Shown: positions 44,151 through 53,223 of the stretch, one piece after another
How the letters are laid out: each line of letters opens with the position of its first letter
Numbering within the stretch: position 1 is the first letter of the stretch
DNA from: Flavobacterium buctense
GTDB lineage: Bacteria; Bacteroidota; Bacteroidia; Flavobacteriales; Flavobacteriaceae
Assembly: GCF_014486695.1 (NCBI RefSeq)
Contig: NZ_JACTAB010000005.1
Coordinates: 113,526 to 177,525 of the forward strand
Reading direction: 5' to 3'
Length of the DNA stretch: 64,000 bases
The notes under the pieces: generated by a model
The model's input: the letters and a program-made list of their open reading frames with translations, nothing else
Databases searched by the model: none
What the model was told of the DNA's origin: nothing
Made by a program: the position numbers and the translations under genes

Positions 44151-44343
44151 TGTTAGGCCTTTTGTTTATAGTGAAAATGTATTGTAATGTAAAATTTGTC
44201 GAATGTGTTTAATAAATTAAATTACTTAGAACTCGATTGTAAAAGTATTTATAATTTAGATTTATTATAACATTATCTTCAGTTGTATTCTATTTTGAAA
44301 TATCCTATACTGGAGAGCTGGTAAAACCTAAAAAGGGTTGTTA

Positions 44344-45483
44344 CTACCTAGAGCAATAAATCTTCTTCATCCCATCCCAAATCATTTTGCTTTCAAAGTT
44401 TTTGGCCCAAATTAAACCATTCATCCCCAATTCCTTTCTTTTTTCCGTATTCTTCTGTAAAAAATCCATTGCATTTTGCAAATCAGTGACTGATTTTGCA
44501 GGGATTAATAAACCATTAAAATCTTTGGAAACAGCATCTTTACTTCCGGTAACATCTGTGGCAATCACAGGTAATCCCATAGCGGCAGCCTGAACTGATA
44601 CATTCCCAAATCCTTCCCACCAAGCAGGCAGACAAAAAATATCCATTACAGACAAATACAGCGGAACATTAATTTGGGTGCCAACCAATAAAACTCCGGG
44701 ATGTTCATTCATTTTTTCTAGTAAGCTCAAGTCAGCAATTTGACTTTTTTCAATGGGACCAACAATCAATAATCGCAAAAAATGATTCTCTGCATATAAG
44801 TTATTGAATGCCTCATAAATTTCTTTAATTCCTTTTCTGTCAATTAATCTTCCCACAAAACCATATACAAAATGGGTTTCATTCAATCCTAGTTTATTTT
44901 TCAAATCTAAGATTTGTTCCGTTTTAACTTGACTTGGGCTAAATCTTTCTAAATCAATCCCGTTACTGCTTCCTTTATTAATTACTAAAGATTTATCTTT
45001 TGAAAAAATAGTGTTTTCTATGCCTAAATCCCTAACCGAATTACTGATACAGATGATTTTATGGGCAAATCGTGCGGTTATTTTTTCCATGGTAACCAGT
45101 ATTGCCTTTTTCAATCCGGTTTCATGTTCAAAACGAAAACCTCGACAAGTATAAATCCTGTTTCTAACCCCTAATAACTTTGCCGCAATCATTCCTAACA
45201 AACTTACTTTTGGTGTACCGAAATTTACTACATCCGGTTTTACCTTTCGCAAATGTTTAAATACCTGAAACAAAGCTTTAATATCCTTTAAGAGAGAAAT
45301 TTCCCGTTCTAAATCCACAGGCAAATGCGTACAGCCTTCTTGTTGGCAATACTCAGTTACCCTCTGATGATTGGGCGCCATTAAATAAGTGTCATAACCT
45401 AATTCCTTAAAATATCGCAATTGTCCGGCAATTAAAATTACACTTCCAGGCGCGGTAATTCCAACTATTAACTTTTTATTCAT
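44344..45483 (-). CDS. GT4-family glycosyltransferase
   Basis: A 379-residue GT-B enzyme. The N-terminal domain has GSVILIAGQLRYFKELGYD and the donor domain has FVGRLIDRKGI, LLIVGP and the EX7E motif within WWEGFGNVSVQAAAMGLP (glutamate in WEGF, with Ala in the position of the second Glu). The second glutamate of EX7E is therefore not obvious, a small departure from the family. It overlaps the deacetylase-like gene by 8 bases and is the last gene of the right operon. It should add one sugar to the repeat. Confidence 0.9.
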   Translation of the reverse strand: MNKKLIVGITAPGSVILIAGQLRYFKELGYDTYLMAPNHQRVTEYCQQEGCTHLPVDLEREISLLKDIKALFQVFKHLRKVKPDVVNFGTPKVSLLGMIAAKLLGVRNRIYTCRGFRFEHETGLKKAILVTMEKITARFAHKIICISNSVRDLGIENTIFSKDKSLVINKGSSNGIDLERFSPSQVKTEQILDLKNKLGLNETHFVYGFVGRLIDRKGIKEIYEAFNNLYAENHFLRLLIVGPIEKSQIADLSLLEKMNEHPGVLLVGTQINVPLYLSVMDIFCLPAWWEGFGNVSVQAAAMGLPVIATDVTGSKDAVSKDFNGLLIPAKSVTDLQNAMDFLQKNTEKRKELGMNGLIWAKNFESKMIWDGMKKIYCSR

Positions 45484-46597
45484 TACTTGTATTGCTCATA
45501 TATTCACCTAATTGTTGGCTGTTCATAAATTCAACATTGGGCCATTTTTTTACAATTGCTTTCAAAAGCGCATCTAAAGCTTTGATGGAATCGGATTGAT
45601 TTTTTTTGGATAAATGGCCTATATAATTAAGCCTATGCGAATTGATAACAGCTGGTTTACCAAATGTAAAAGCATTATTAATTTCTGCCATACACAAATC
45701 TACCCAATCCAAATTTTGATTTTTACTAGGCTCAAAAGTCACATTTCTTCTCCAATAAAGCAAGCCGAATTCATCTTTAAAACCCCAATATTTATTGACT
45801 ATGCCATGCTTTACATCTTCTAGATAAGGCAACAATTGCTGCGCATTTTGATGATACTTAACCCCATTATTGGCTAATATGGCATTGATATGATTTCCTC
45901 TTATTGATTGGGAAGCAATAAATGATTTTGATTGGAATCCAAATACAGTTTCAAACAATTGGAGCCCATCCATTAAATCCGTTTCTATGGATAATTTTTC
46001 GGCTTCATTGTAATAATCAAAAGCGGCTAAATAATTAATTCTCTTGGAAGTCCCTAAATCAATACCCGGAATCGCATCATGGTCAAAACAAATTTTTTCT
46101 TTTTCACAGGTCATAACTGCCTTCATCCATCTGGCAGGATGCAAATGCTCTCTTCCATGAAATTGAGGGTAAAAAATATTTTCTTCAATACCTTGTTTCC
46201 ATAAACCAATCATTGCCTCCTTGGAAGAATGTTTTTGGTAACTATCAAATACTGATTCATAATGATAAGTATTCATAGCTCCGGCTCTAATTTTATCAAA
46301 ATCTGGATTAGCCGGCAACGAATTAACGGTTATAGTGGCAGGATTTTGATTAGCGTCTTTATGGGAACTAAGCACCTCAAACAAAACAGCCAAGTCGTCT
46401 GGAGTTTCAAGTCCATCAAATTTAGTATATCTGTTTTTATCAACAGGAATTCCTTTTTTGACTAGCGCCTGATAGGTTTCGGTATTAGGTATGCGAATAC
46501 TTCCCCAATCATCGGATTCTATGACCACAATTTTTTTGGGGGTTGACCAACCTCTATAGTTGACATATGATTTTCTAAATAATGTAATTAAATTCAT
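45476..46597 (-). CDS. Polysaccharide deacetylase-like protein
   Basis: A 373-residue protein with elements of a NodB-like carbohydrate esterase: an acidic pair in VIESDDWGS (Asp29, Asp30), FHGREHLHP at about 146-154 and NSHRLNY at about 318. There is no signal peptide, so it is probably cytoplasmic. It is a paralogue of the protein at 50788-51912, with the same three motif blocks in the same order. N-deacetylation of a HexNAc unit in a lipid-linked intermediate is the likely role, but neither substrate nor metal ligands are confirmed. Confidence 0.75.
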   Translation of the reverse strand: MNLITLFRKSYVNYRGWSTPKKIVVIESDDWGSIRIPNTETYQALVKKGIPVDKNRYTKFDGLETPDDLAVLFEVLSSHKDANQNPATITVNSLPANPDFDKIRAGAMNTYHYESVFDSYQKHSSKEAMIGLWKQGIEENIFYPQFHGREHLHPARWMKAVMTCEKEKICFDHDAIPGIDLGTSKRINYLAAFDYYNEAEKLSIETDLMDGLQLFETVFGFQSKSFIASQSIRGNHINAILANNGVKYHQNAQQLLPYLEDVKHGIVNKYWGFKDEFGLLYWRRNVTFEPSKNQNLDWVDLCMAEINNAFTFGKPAVINSHRLNYIGHLSKKNQSDSIKALDALLKAIVKKWPNVEFMNSQQLGEYMSNTSNE

Positions 46598-46603
46598 AAA
46601 TAA

Positions 46604-47539
46604 TCAATTAAATTTTAAATCAAAATAGTCAATACAATCCTTAATTTGTTTGTCTTTTCCTCCTTTAAATGAATTACTTGATACAAGGGAAACTTTATGC
46701 GTAGATTTCACGCTGATTGGATCTTTATTGTATTTGGCATTGGTAACAACCTCAATTTGAAGTCGGATCAAATTCATTTTAAGCCACACATCGTCTGAGT
46801 TGGGACTCAATTTAAAAATTAAATCTTTATCAAATACTGTTTGATCAAAAATATTTTTGCCAGGCAACAAGGTACCATTACCACTTGTATGGTGTAAATA
46901 TATTGAGGGTTTTTCTTCATTATAATTATGTGTCCATTGCAGATACGGTAGTATTAAACCCTCATTGAAATTGATTAAGTGAGCTCTTGAAGCTATTACT
47001 TTATTGGGGTATTTAAGATGCAATGCCATTAAATCTTTAATCATGTCCTTGTGGTAATATAAATCATCATCAAACATAACCACCTTACTTTGAGGAAATT
47101 CGATTAAAGAGTAATAATATTTTTTATGAGAACGCAAATCATCACAAAACCTAATTTCTAAACCGCGCTTGGTCTGATCCAATAACCTTTTTGGCAATGA
47201 GGCTAAACCTTCCGGAAATTGTTCTTTGGCCAACCAAAGTATTAGTTTATCAGGTTGATAAGATTGTCTTAATATACATTCAACACTCAAATAAGTATAT
47301 TCAATTCTGGCCGGAAAACTTGTCAAACTCGCAATAATTAATTCACTAGATTTTTTTTCGGAGGTGTTCGCTTGGAGAGAATATTTGGCATTCTTTGAAG
47401 TAAATTTAAAAAAAATAGGACAGTAAAAATCAAACCATGTTTTTAGGACTTTCTCCATACTTCTATTCAAAATTTTACCCAAAACAGATTGATTTTGAAA
47501 ATTAGGAATACTATAATATAATCGAAGTAATAAATTCAT
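46604..47539 (-). CDS. Putative GT-A glycosyltransferase
   Basis: A 311-residue protein with a GT-A-like core: LIIASLTSFPARIEYTYLSV as the first strand and loop, then a DXD motif in VVMFDDDLYYH. The SNSF and NSDDVWLKMN segments recall the region that binds acceptor in GT32/GT2-like enzymes. I cannot place it in a numbered family. It sits between the GT4 gene at 47545-48609 (5 bases) and the deacetylase-like gene (6 bases). Confidence 0.75.
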   Translation of the reverse strand: MNLLLRLYYSIPNFQNQSVLGKILNRSMEKVLKTWFDFYCPIFFKFTSKNAKYSLQANTSEKKSSELIIASLTSFPARIEYTYLSVECILRQSYQPDKLILWLAKEQFPEGLASLPKRLLDQTKRGLEIRFCDDLRSHKKYYYSLIEFPQSKVVMFDDDLYYHKDMIKDLMALHLKYPNKVIASRAHLINFNEGLILPYLQWTHNYNEEKPSIYLHHTSGNGTLLPGKNIFDQTVFDKDLIFKLSPNSDDVWLKMNLIRLQIEVVTNAKYNKDPISVKSTHKVSLVSSNSFKGGKDKQIKDCIDYFDLKFN

Positions 47540-47544
47540 AGTTA

Positions 47545-48609
47545 TTAATTCAGGATTTCTTCAAACTTAGTAAAAATTATCGGCAATGCTAGTCGGTCTC
47601 TAATAGATTGTGCATTTTTACCCATAGTCATTCTTAGAGATTCTGATTGCAATAATTGGTTAATATTCGATGATAAATCAATAATATCATCTCGTTTTGC
47701 CACTAAAAAATCTACCCCTTTAGTTCCTAAATCTTCATAAGGAATTCCTTCTACACAAACGCATGGTAAACCGGCCGCCATTGCCTCACACAAAGCATTT
47801 GGAAAACCTTCCAATACAGAAGGTAAAACATATAAAGATGCTTTGGAAAAATAGGAATCAACATCTTTCACCTGTCCTACAAATTGAATGTTGCCCTCTA
47901 ATTTTAATTCAGAAACCAATGTTTTCATATTCGAAAGCAAAGGTCCGTCTCCCAACATTACTAATTGCCATCCATCCCTATTCTCAATCATTGAAAATGC
48001 TCTAATTAAAGCCTCTGGGTTTTTTTCCCAAGCAAATCGGCCAACATAAAGCAATATCTTTTCCTTAGTTATAGTAGAATCAACAATAACTTCTCTTATG
48101 GGATTTGGAATTACTTTAATATTGAGTTTGTTTGCAAATTTCGCTTCGTTCCATAGCGCAGCTTTTGTAGTTTGTGCTATAAAGGTAGTGGAATGAAGAT
48201 AAGTAATTTTTTTTAAGAAAGAGACATACCATTTGAATTTAAAATCAGGACTTGTTCGATCTGAAATATGCACTTTCTTTTTTAAACCAATACTGGCCAT
48301 TAAAGTCAATGGATTAAATACATCTCCAAATGAAATAATATGTTGTGAGGAATTTGCTTTAAAGGCTCTTCTTAAATAAAAGATAATCCTGATATAGTGA
48401 AAAATGATATTGCCTTGATTTCCGGGATGCTCTTTTTGGGGTGTTACCAATGTTACTTTTGAGTCTAGCGGATAAAACAAGGGTTCTTTTTTACAGGAAA
48501 TTAAAGTAACTTGATATCCATTATTTACAAACCAATTGGCCAGATTGGTCATTGCTCTTTGAATACCGCCTATCCCTAATTTTGGAGAAACTAAAATTAC
48601 TTCTTTCAA
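47545..48609 (-). CDS. GT4-family glycosyltransferase
   Basis: A 354-residue GT-B glycosyltransferase. The N-terminal motif is LGIGGIQRAMTNLANW; the donor half shows YVGRFAWEKNPE, MLGDGPLL and the EX7E element EGFPNALCEAM. The start is a TTG at 48609, two bases after the ATP-grasp stop; no in-frame ATG gives a sensible N-terminus, since the next Met is in the middle of the first conserved motif. It should transfer one sugar with retention of configuration. Confidence 0.92.
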   Translation of the reverse strand: MKEVILVSPKLGIGGIQRAMTNLANWFVNNGYQVTLISCKKEPLFYPLDSKVTLVTPQKEHPGNQGNIIFHYIRIIFYLRRAFKANSSQHIISFGDVFNPLTLMASIGLKKKVHISDRTSPDFKFKWYVSFLKKITYLHSTTFIAQTTKAALWNEAKFANKLNIKVIPNPIREVIVDSTITKEKILLYVGRFAWEKNPEALIRAFSMIENRDGWQLVMLGDGPLLSNMKTLVSELKLEGNIQFVGQVKDVDSYFSKASLYVLPSVLEGFPNALCEAMAAGLPCVCVEGIPYEDLGTKGVDFLVAKRDDIIDLSSNINQLLQSESLRMTMGKNAQSIRDRLALPIIFTKFEEILN

Positions 48610-48611
48610 GA

Positions 48612-49637
48612 TTACTTCTTTAAGTTCAAAAACGTTTCTTTTAAATCTTCAATTATCCATTGATAAGGATTGAAGTTACCGGAATGCCAATTCAAACTAC
48701 TGTCCCAATAGCCTTCACAAGCGTAATAGCCTTCTTTTCGATAACCATAACTCATTTCTACTAATAAAGGTTTTCCGTCACGGTAAACAAAATCAAACGC
48801 TATGCATTGAGTTTTCACCTTTGACGCTATTTCAAAAGAAGTCTTTAACAACTCATTATCAAACAACTCCTTTTTGTATTCTATATAACCACTGCCACTA
48901 GCTCTGAAATCATTAGGTCGCGTATACCGTTTTATGGCAAAAGCCTTGTCTTTAATAACAATAACCCGATAATCAGAATCATTATTGGGAATAAATTCCT
49001 GCAGATAAACATAACCCCAAGCCTTACCGCTCATGCGTTCATATTTGACAGGATAAACTAAATGGGCTATGGCTTTGAAAATATCAATCATTTTCTTTTT
49101 GCCCATTTTATATCGTCGGATAGCTTCTTTAATGCCATCGACAGCATCATATTCTCTTATACCGCTTCCAAACATTTTTTGACCAATAGCAATCAACTCG
49201 TTTTCATTTTTAACCAGCTTTACATTTCTACTTCCGGAACCGCCTTTTAACTTCCAAACTATCGGATAGGAACTGGATTTAGCAAATTTTTTAAGTGATT
49301 TTAAATCGTAGAAAACATAATTTTCAGGTGTCCTTATTTCTAATCCTTCAAACAGGTATTTTTGGGCTACCTTATCATCAAAATGCCAATTGGTATTGTG
49401 GTCAGGAAAAACCAATTTGCCGGAAAACTCTAAAGCCTCTAATAATTTTTTGGCCATAAAATAATCTGTTGGATTAGACTGTTGATGATGCCATAATAAA
49501 ATATCAAATGATTTCATTTGTTCCATAATGTCAGTATCATAGCAGTTTACAATGCCAAAATCAATGCTATTGTCTTTACAATATTCTATCCATTTTGAAG
49601 CAAAAGACCCCGGATTATCATGTATTGCGATTCTCAT
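48612..49637 (-). CDS. ATP-grasp-like ligase
   Basis: A 341-residue protein with the layout of ATP-grasp enzymes. WKLKGGSGSRNVKLV forms the ATP-binding lysine and glycine loop at about 130-145, YLQEFIPNNDSDYRVIVI is the central strand with acidic residues, and IAFDFVYRDGKPLLVEMSYGY holds the Mg-binding Asp and Glu. Such enzymes join a carboxylate to an amine through an acyl phosphate. Beside CapA-like and deacetylase-like proteins it may attach an amino acid to a free amino sugar of the glycan. That substrate pairing is inferred. Confidence 0.82.
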   Translation of the reverse strand: MRIAIHDNPGSFASKWIEYCKDNSIDFGIVNCYDTDIMEQMKSFDILLWHHQQSNPTDYFMAKKLLEALEFSGKLVFPDHNTNWHFDDKVAQKYLFEGLEIRTPENYVFYDLKSLKKFAKSSSYPIVWKLKGGSGSRNVKLVKNENELIAIGQKMFGSGIREYDAVDGIKEAIRRYKMGKKKMIDIFKAIAHLVYPVKYERMSGKAWGYVYLQEFIPNNDSDYRVIVIKDKAFAIKRYTRPNDFRASGSGYIEYKKELFDNELLKTSFEIASKVKTQCIAFDFVYRDGKPLLVEMSYGYRKEGYYACEGYWDSSLNWHSGNFNPYQWIIEDLKETFLNLKK

Positions 49638-49640
49638 GAA

Positions 49641-50798
49641 TTACTTTTTAGTGTTTTTAATCTTCTCTTTTAATATGTACTCCAGCAAATATTTATGAGA
49701 TTCACATCTTATTAAATTGAGTAATAATAGTATTTTCTTTTTACTATACACCGAGGGAAGAATGCCTTTTTTAAATAATGAACTTAACTTGCCTTCGTAT
49801 GGATTTAAAAATGCCAAATACTGCAACCCCATTTTTTCGGCAAATCTACCATATTCTTCTTGTAACTTTTGATCATCAAGAATGATTTCATTATACATAT
49901 TTAGCTTCACTTCAAAATTCTGCAATGCTTGACCTTCTAATTTTTTTATCCCTATGGCTTCATCGTTTTGCAAAAACGGAATGATTTTAAAATCTAATTG
50001 ATCATTAATAATAGTTAATCCTATGGCAATACCGGTATTCCAATTTTCGCCTTTCGATTTTTTATGGCTATCAAAGATAAAGTTGCCCAAACTATAAAAA
50101 ATAGGACAATCATGGTATCTTTCATACCCGCTAAAAGTATGGGTATGATGCCCGATAACGGCTGAAGCACCGGCGTCGACAAAAAAACGAAATATTTTCT
50201 TCATTTCCGGAGTAGGAAGTGGATGGTATTCATTACCTCCATGGTAGATTACAATGATAAAATCGGTAGTGGAACGCAAAGTTTTAATTTGACAATAATG
50301 CTCAATGACATCCACTCCATTGGCACCTGACTCACTATTGATCTCCGTAATCCACTCATGTTCACAAACATTGATTATGGCTATTTTTTTTGACTTAATG
50401 ACTGTTAAAAATGGTTCTCTTTTAACGGTTTTAGAAAGTCCGGCACCTACAAAACTTAGATTGGACTGATTTAATCTTGTTATAGTTTCCTTGAAGCCTT
50501 CTATCCCAAAATCCATAACATGGTTATTGGCTAAAGTTACTAAATTGATATTAGCATCAACTAAAGCTTCCAGTACTAGTGGTTTCATAACAATCACAGG
50601 ACCTGTTTTAGGAGATGGATTTCCTGAGTTAACCACTGGTCCTTCCAAATTCACAATGGATAATTTTGAGGCTTTCAAATCTTCATACAAATCCCCAAAC
50701 AATAAAGCATAATCTTTATTGGCAATAACAGTATCCAGTCTTCCTCCGGCATGTGGCCCAACGTAAAAATCTCCGCAAACTAAAACATCATAACTCAT
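49641..50798 (-). CDS. CapA-family metallophosphatase-like protein
   Basis: A 385-residue protein of the CapA (PGA_cap) family, in the metallophosphatase superfamily. Motifs in order are VCGDFY, NLEGPVV, LANNHVMDFG, IVIYHGGNEYH, VIGHHTHTFSG and YSLGNFIFD, which together supply the Asp, Asn and His metal ligands. CapA proteins are needed for poly-gamma-glutamate capsule production in Bacillus, and homologues occur in many polysaccharide loci. No signal peptide is visible. It overlaps the deacetylase-like gene by 11 bases and precedes the ATP-grasp gene by 3. Confidence 0.9.
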   Translation of the reverse strand: MSYDVLVCGDFYVGPHAGGRLDTVIANKDYALLFGDLYEDLKASKLSIVNLEGPVVNSGNPSPKTGPVIVMKPLVLEALVDANINLVTLANNHVMDFGIEGFKETITRLNQSNLSFVGAGLSKTVKREPFLTVIKSKKIAIINVCEHEWITEINSESGANGVDVIEHYCQIKTLRSTTDFIIVIYHGGNEYHPLPTPEMKKIFRFFVDAGASAVIGHHTHTFSGYERYHDCPIFYSLGNFIFDSHKKSKGENWNTGIAIGLTIINDQLDFKIIPFLQNDEAIGIKKLEGQALQNFEVKLNMYNEIILDDQKLQEEYGRFAEKMGLQYLAFLNPYEGKLSSLFKKGILPSVYSKKKILLLLNLIRCESHKYLLEYILKEKIKNTKK

Positions 50799-51912
50799 TT
50801 TTAGAAATTCTTATTAGGTTTGACAATTCCACGGTATTCATAAACTCAATATCGGGGTATTTTTTTACTAAATCAGTAAGTATCTCCGAAAACAATTTCA
50901 GATTATCCTCTCTGTTTTTTTCCACCATACCTCCCATAAAGTTAACCCGATGTGTCGATAAAATTACCGGTGCCCCAACTAAAAAAGCCGCTCTTACTTC
51001 GTTTAAAATTTTTTGATGCCAATTGACATTGGGTCTGGTAGCAGGTTCAAAACCAGCATTTCGGATTAAATAGATCTGTCCTAAAACATTTTGATTTCCC
51101 ATATAATGCTTGATGATTTGATACCCTTGATGGCTGCCCGGTACTTTCTGAGCTCGACCACCTTGAATGGTATTTACCCCTATTCTATTCAAAAAAACTT
51201 CATGATTAGGATGCCAGGTATAATTAGCCGCAATAAAAGATGTTGAAGGAAAACCAAACTTATCGGTAAAAATTTGTTGGGCTTGAGTAAGAATGGCTTC
51301 ATGAACTGCTAATTCTTCTAAATGATCAGCATCGAGTGCTGTTAGAAAACTTTTTCTTTTAGCCGTTGTTATTGTGGTACTCAACCCGTAAACTTGGTTA
51401 TCAAAGGCCAGTCTGGTTGCTGCCTCTTCATTTTTTAAGGCACTCATCCAATTTTTTAAAAAAATATGCTCTCGCCCATGCAACTGTGGAAAATACAACT
51501 TTTCCCCTATTCCTTGTTTAATTACCTCTAACGTATTGGCAGTACCTTGGTACCTTTGATAAGATTGATCAAACGTTTCAAAGTAATAACGATCAAAATT
51601 TCCTTCTCTTATTTTTTGGTAGTCGGGATTAGCAACAATGGTATTGGCAGTGATACTTGGAGAATTGCCTTTCTTATCTTTGATTTTATGCAACTGACTA
51701 AAAATAGCCTCTAAATCTTGCTCTGATTCCAGACTGTCAAAAGTAGTATACCCGCATTGGTCAACTTTGATTCCGGCTTTCAATAAGTTATTGTAAGCAT
51801 GTTTAGAAGGCATTCTTACTGAACCCCAATCATCGGATTCGATGACCAAGATTTTTCTTTTGGATTTGAATCCTTTAGAATTCAATAAGATATTTTTTAA
51901 AATTTCAACCAT
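50788..51912 (-). CDS. Polysaccharide deacetylase-like protein
   Basis: A 374-residue protein with an acidic pair in VIESDDWGS (Asp27, Asp28), a QLHGREH block at about 142-148 and STHRVNF at about 318. These are the same blocks as in the paralogue at 45476-46597. It has no signal peptide. The 69-base gap before it, one of the larger gaps in the right operon, has no clear promoter; an AAGG stretch lies just before its ATG. Likely substrate is an N-acetylated amino sugar of a cytoplasmic intermediate. Confidence 0.75.
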   Translation of the reverse strand: MVEILKNILLNSKGFKSKRKILVIESDDWGSVRMPSKHAYNNLLKAGIKVDQCGYTTFDSLESEQDLEAIFSQLHKIKDKKGNSPSITANTIVANPDYQKIREGNFDRYYFETFDQSYQRYQGTANTLEVIKQGIGEKLYFPQLHGREHIFLKNWMSALKNEEAATRLAFDNQVYGLSTTITTAKRKSFLTALDADHLEELAVHEAILTQAQQIFTDKFGFPSTSFIAANYTWHPNHEVFLNRIGVNTIQGGRAQKVPGSHQGYQIIKHYMGNQNVLGQIYLIRNAGFEPATRPNVNWHQKILNEVRAAFLVGAPVILSTHRVNFMGGMVEKNREDNLKLFSEILTDLVKKYPDIEFMNTVELSNLIRISKNEL

Positions 51913-51981
51913 TTTCCTTATCCGTTTAGCCTAACTATATTTTTTAAACCAATCCTTTTTTTTCTTCTACTTATGATACAT

Positions 51982-53217
51982 TTATCCGCTAATTAAAAAA
52001 TAGGAAGACAGCCAATTTCCAAAAATAAGATTCGGAAAATTAAAAATGGTCTTCGCCATATAGGTGAAATTTATAAAGTTCAATACGATGAGCAGACTTA
52101 TGAAATGAAAGAATCTTTTGTTATTCAAAAAGAAAGCTTTGTTTTGCTCAAAAGAAACTTTGTTAGAAGCAATCATAAAGAATAATACAAAATAAAAGTA
52201 AAAATTACTGACCGAGAAAAAACGATTTCCATGGAGGACAGAAGAGGCAAAATTAGTCAGTGAATAAGACAACAAAGCCATTATTAATAGATCTTCATAA
52301 AACTGATTCTTGGCTAAAAACTTTTTCCTTTTAAGGATAAAAAACAACAAACTAAACATTAAAATTTGTCTCGAATAAGCAATTATTCCTCTGTTAATAG
52401 CCCTTCGGGCAGAACCTTCTTTTACTGCTTTTGCATATCGCTGGTCGTTGTTTTCAATGCCTTCTTCAGAAGCATAAGCATCTACTTGATTGGAGATACT
52501 TTCTCTTAGATATTGCTTGGAAAAAGTATCCACCACACTTGAAAGATTAGAATTAGAATACACAAAAGACAATCCAAATAGTAAGATAACAATATTGGTT
52601 CTTTTTTTTAAATTCTTGATTGCCAAATAAACAAAAGGCAAAATGGTGTAAAAAAGAAATGAAAAGTGAATGAAAGGTGTTAAAAGAATGATATATAAAA
52701 ATTTCTTCTTACCGTTTAAAGTATATTCTAACAAACACCAAGAAAAAAAAAGCACTGCCGAATTGTATCTAAACGCTGTAACCACTGTAAAAGGAAGAAC
52801 GGTATACAATGCTAAAACATAAAACCATGGAATATAGGCTCTATAATTTGGATCTAAATTATCCGAGATTACTTTAATACACTTATAGAATAAAAAATAA
52901 TAAATCGTTGTAAAACAGACCGTAATAAAATAAAAATCACTTGAAACTGAATTAATTATTTTGGACAGAAGCGGGTAAAAGAAATCTTTTTCCAAAAAAA
53001 TATCGACCAAAGAAATATTTTTATAATAGACCGAACGAGTTACATACCTATACATGTCAGAAGTAGGCGCATTAAACATGTTAATTCCAACAAATACAGA
53101 AAAGAACAAGAAAAACAAAAGTAAATATCTCGATTTTAAATCTTTGAATACACTTATTATCGTTGGAAGAGGCCAAACAAAAACAAAAAGTAACTTAGGT
53201 ACAATACTGCTTCTCAT
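51982..53217 (-). CDS. Wzy-like polysaccharide polymerase (EpsG family)
   Basis: A 411-residue integral membrane protein with about ten helices and an EpsG-like layout: the PTSDMYRYVTRS motif after helix two, a large loop with charged residues (about 230-270), and a conserved FRYNSAVLFFSWCLL helix. Polymerases of this type link repeat units on the periplasmic face. It follows the flippase gene after 6 bases, the usual Wzx-Wzy neighbourhood. Polymerases are poorly conserved, so the call relies on topology and position. Confidence 0.8.
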   Translation of the reverse strand: MRSSIVPKLLFVFVWPLPTIISVFKDLKSRYLLLFFLFFSVFVGINMFNAPTSDMYRYVTRSVYYKNISLVDIFLEKDFFYPLLSKIINSVSSDFYFITVCFTTIYYFLFYKCIKVISDNLDPNYRAYIPWFYVLALYTVLPFTVVTAFRYNSAVLFFSWCLLEYTLNGKKKFLYIILLTPFIHFSFLFYTILPFVYLAIKNLKKRTNIVILLFGLSFVYSNSNLSSVVDTFSKQYLRESISNQVDAYASEEGIENNDQRYAKAVKEGSARRAINRGIIAYSRQILMFSLLFFILKRKKFLAKNQFYEDLLIMALLSYSLTNFASSVLHGNRFFSVSNFYFYFVLFFMIASNKVSFEQNKAFFLNNKRFFHFISLLIVLNFINFTYMAKTIFNFPNLIFGNWLSSYFLISG

Positions 53218-53223
53218 AACTTT

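Noticed and set aside
44151..44343. Gap between the GT4 and MBOAT genes as a promoter plus terminator
   Set aside because: I see only a weak 4-5 base-pair hairpin and no TANNTTTG box. A transcription break here is likely from spacing alone, but no site could be supported.
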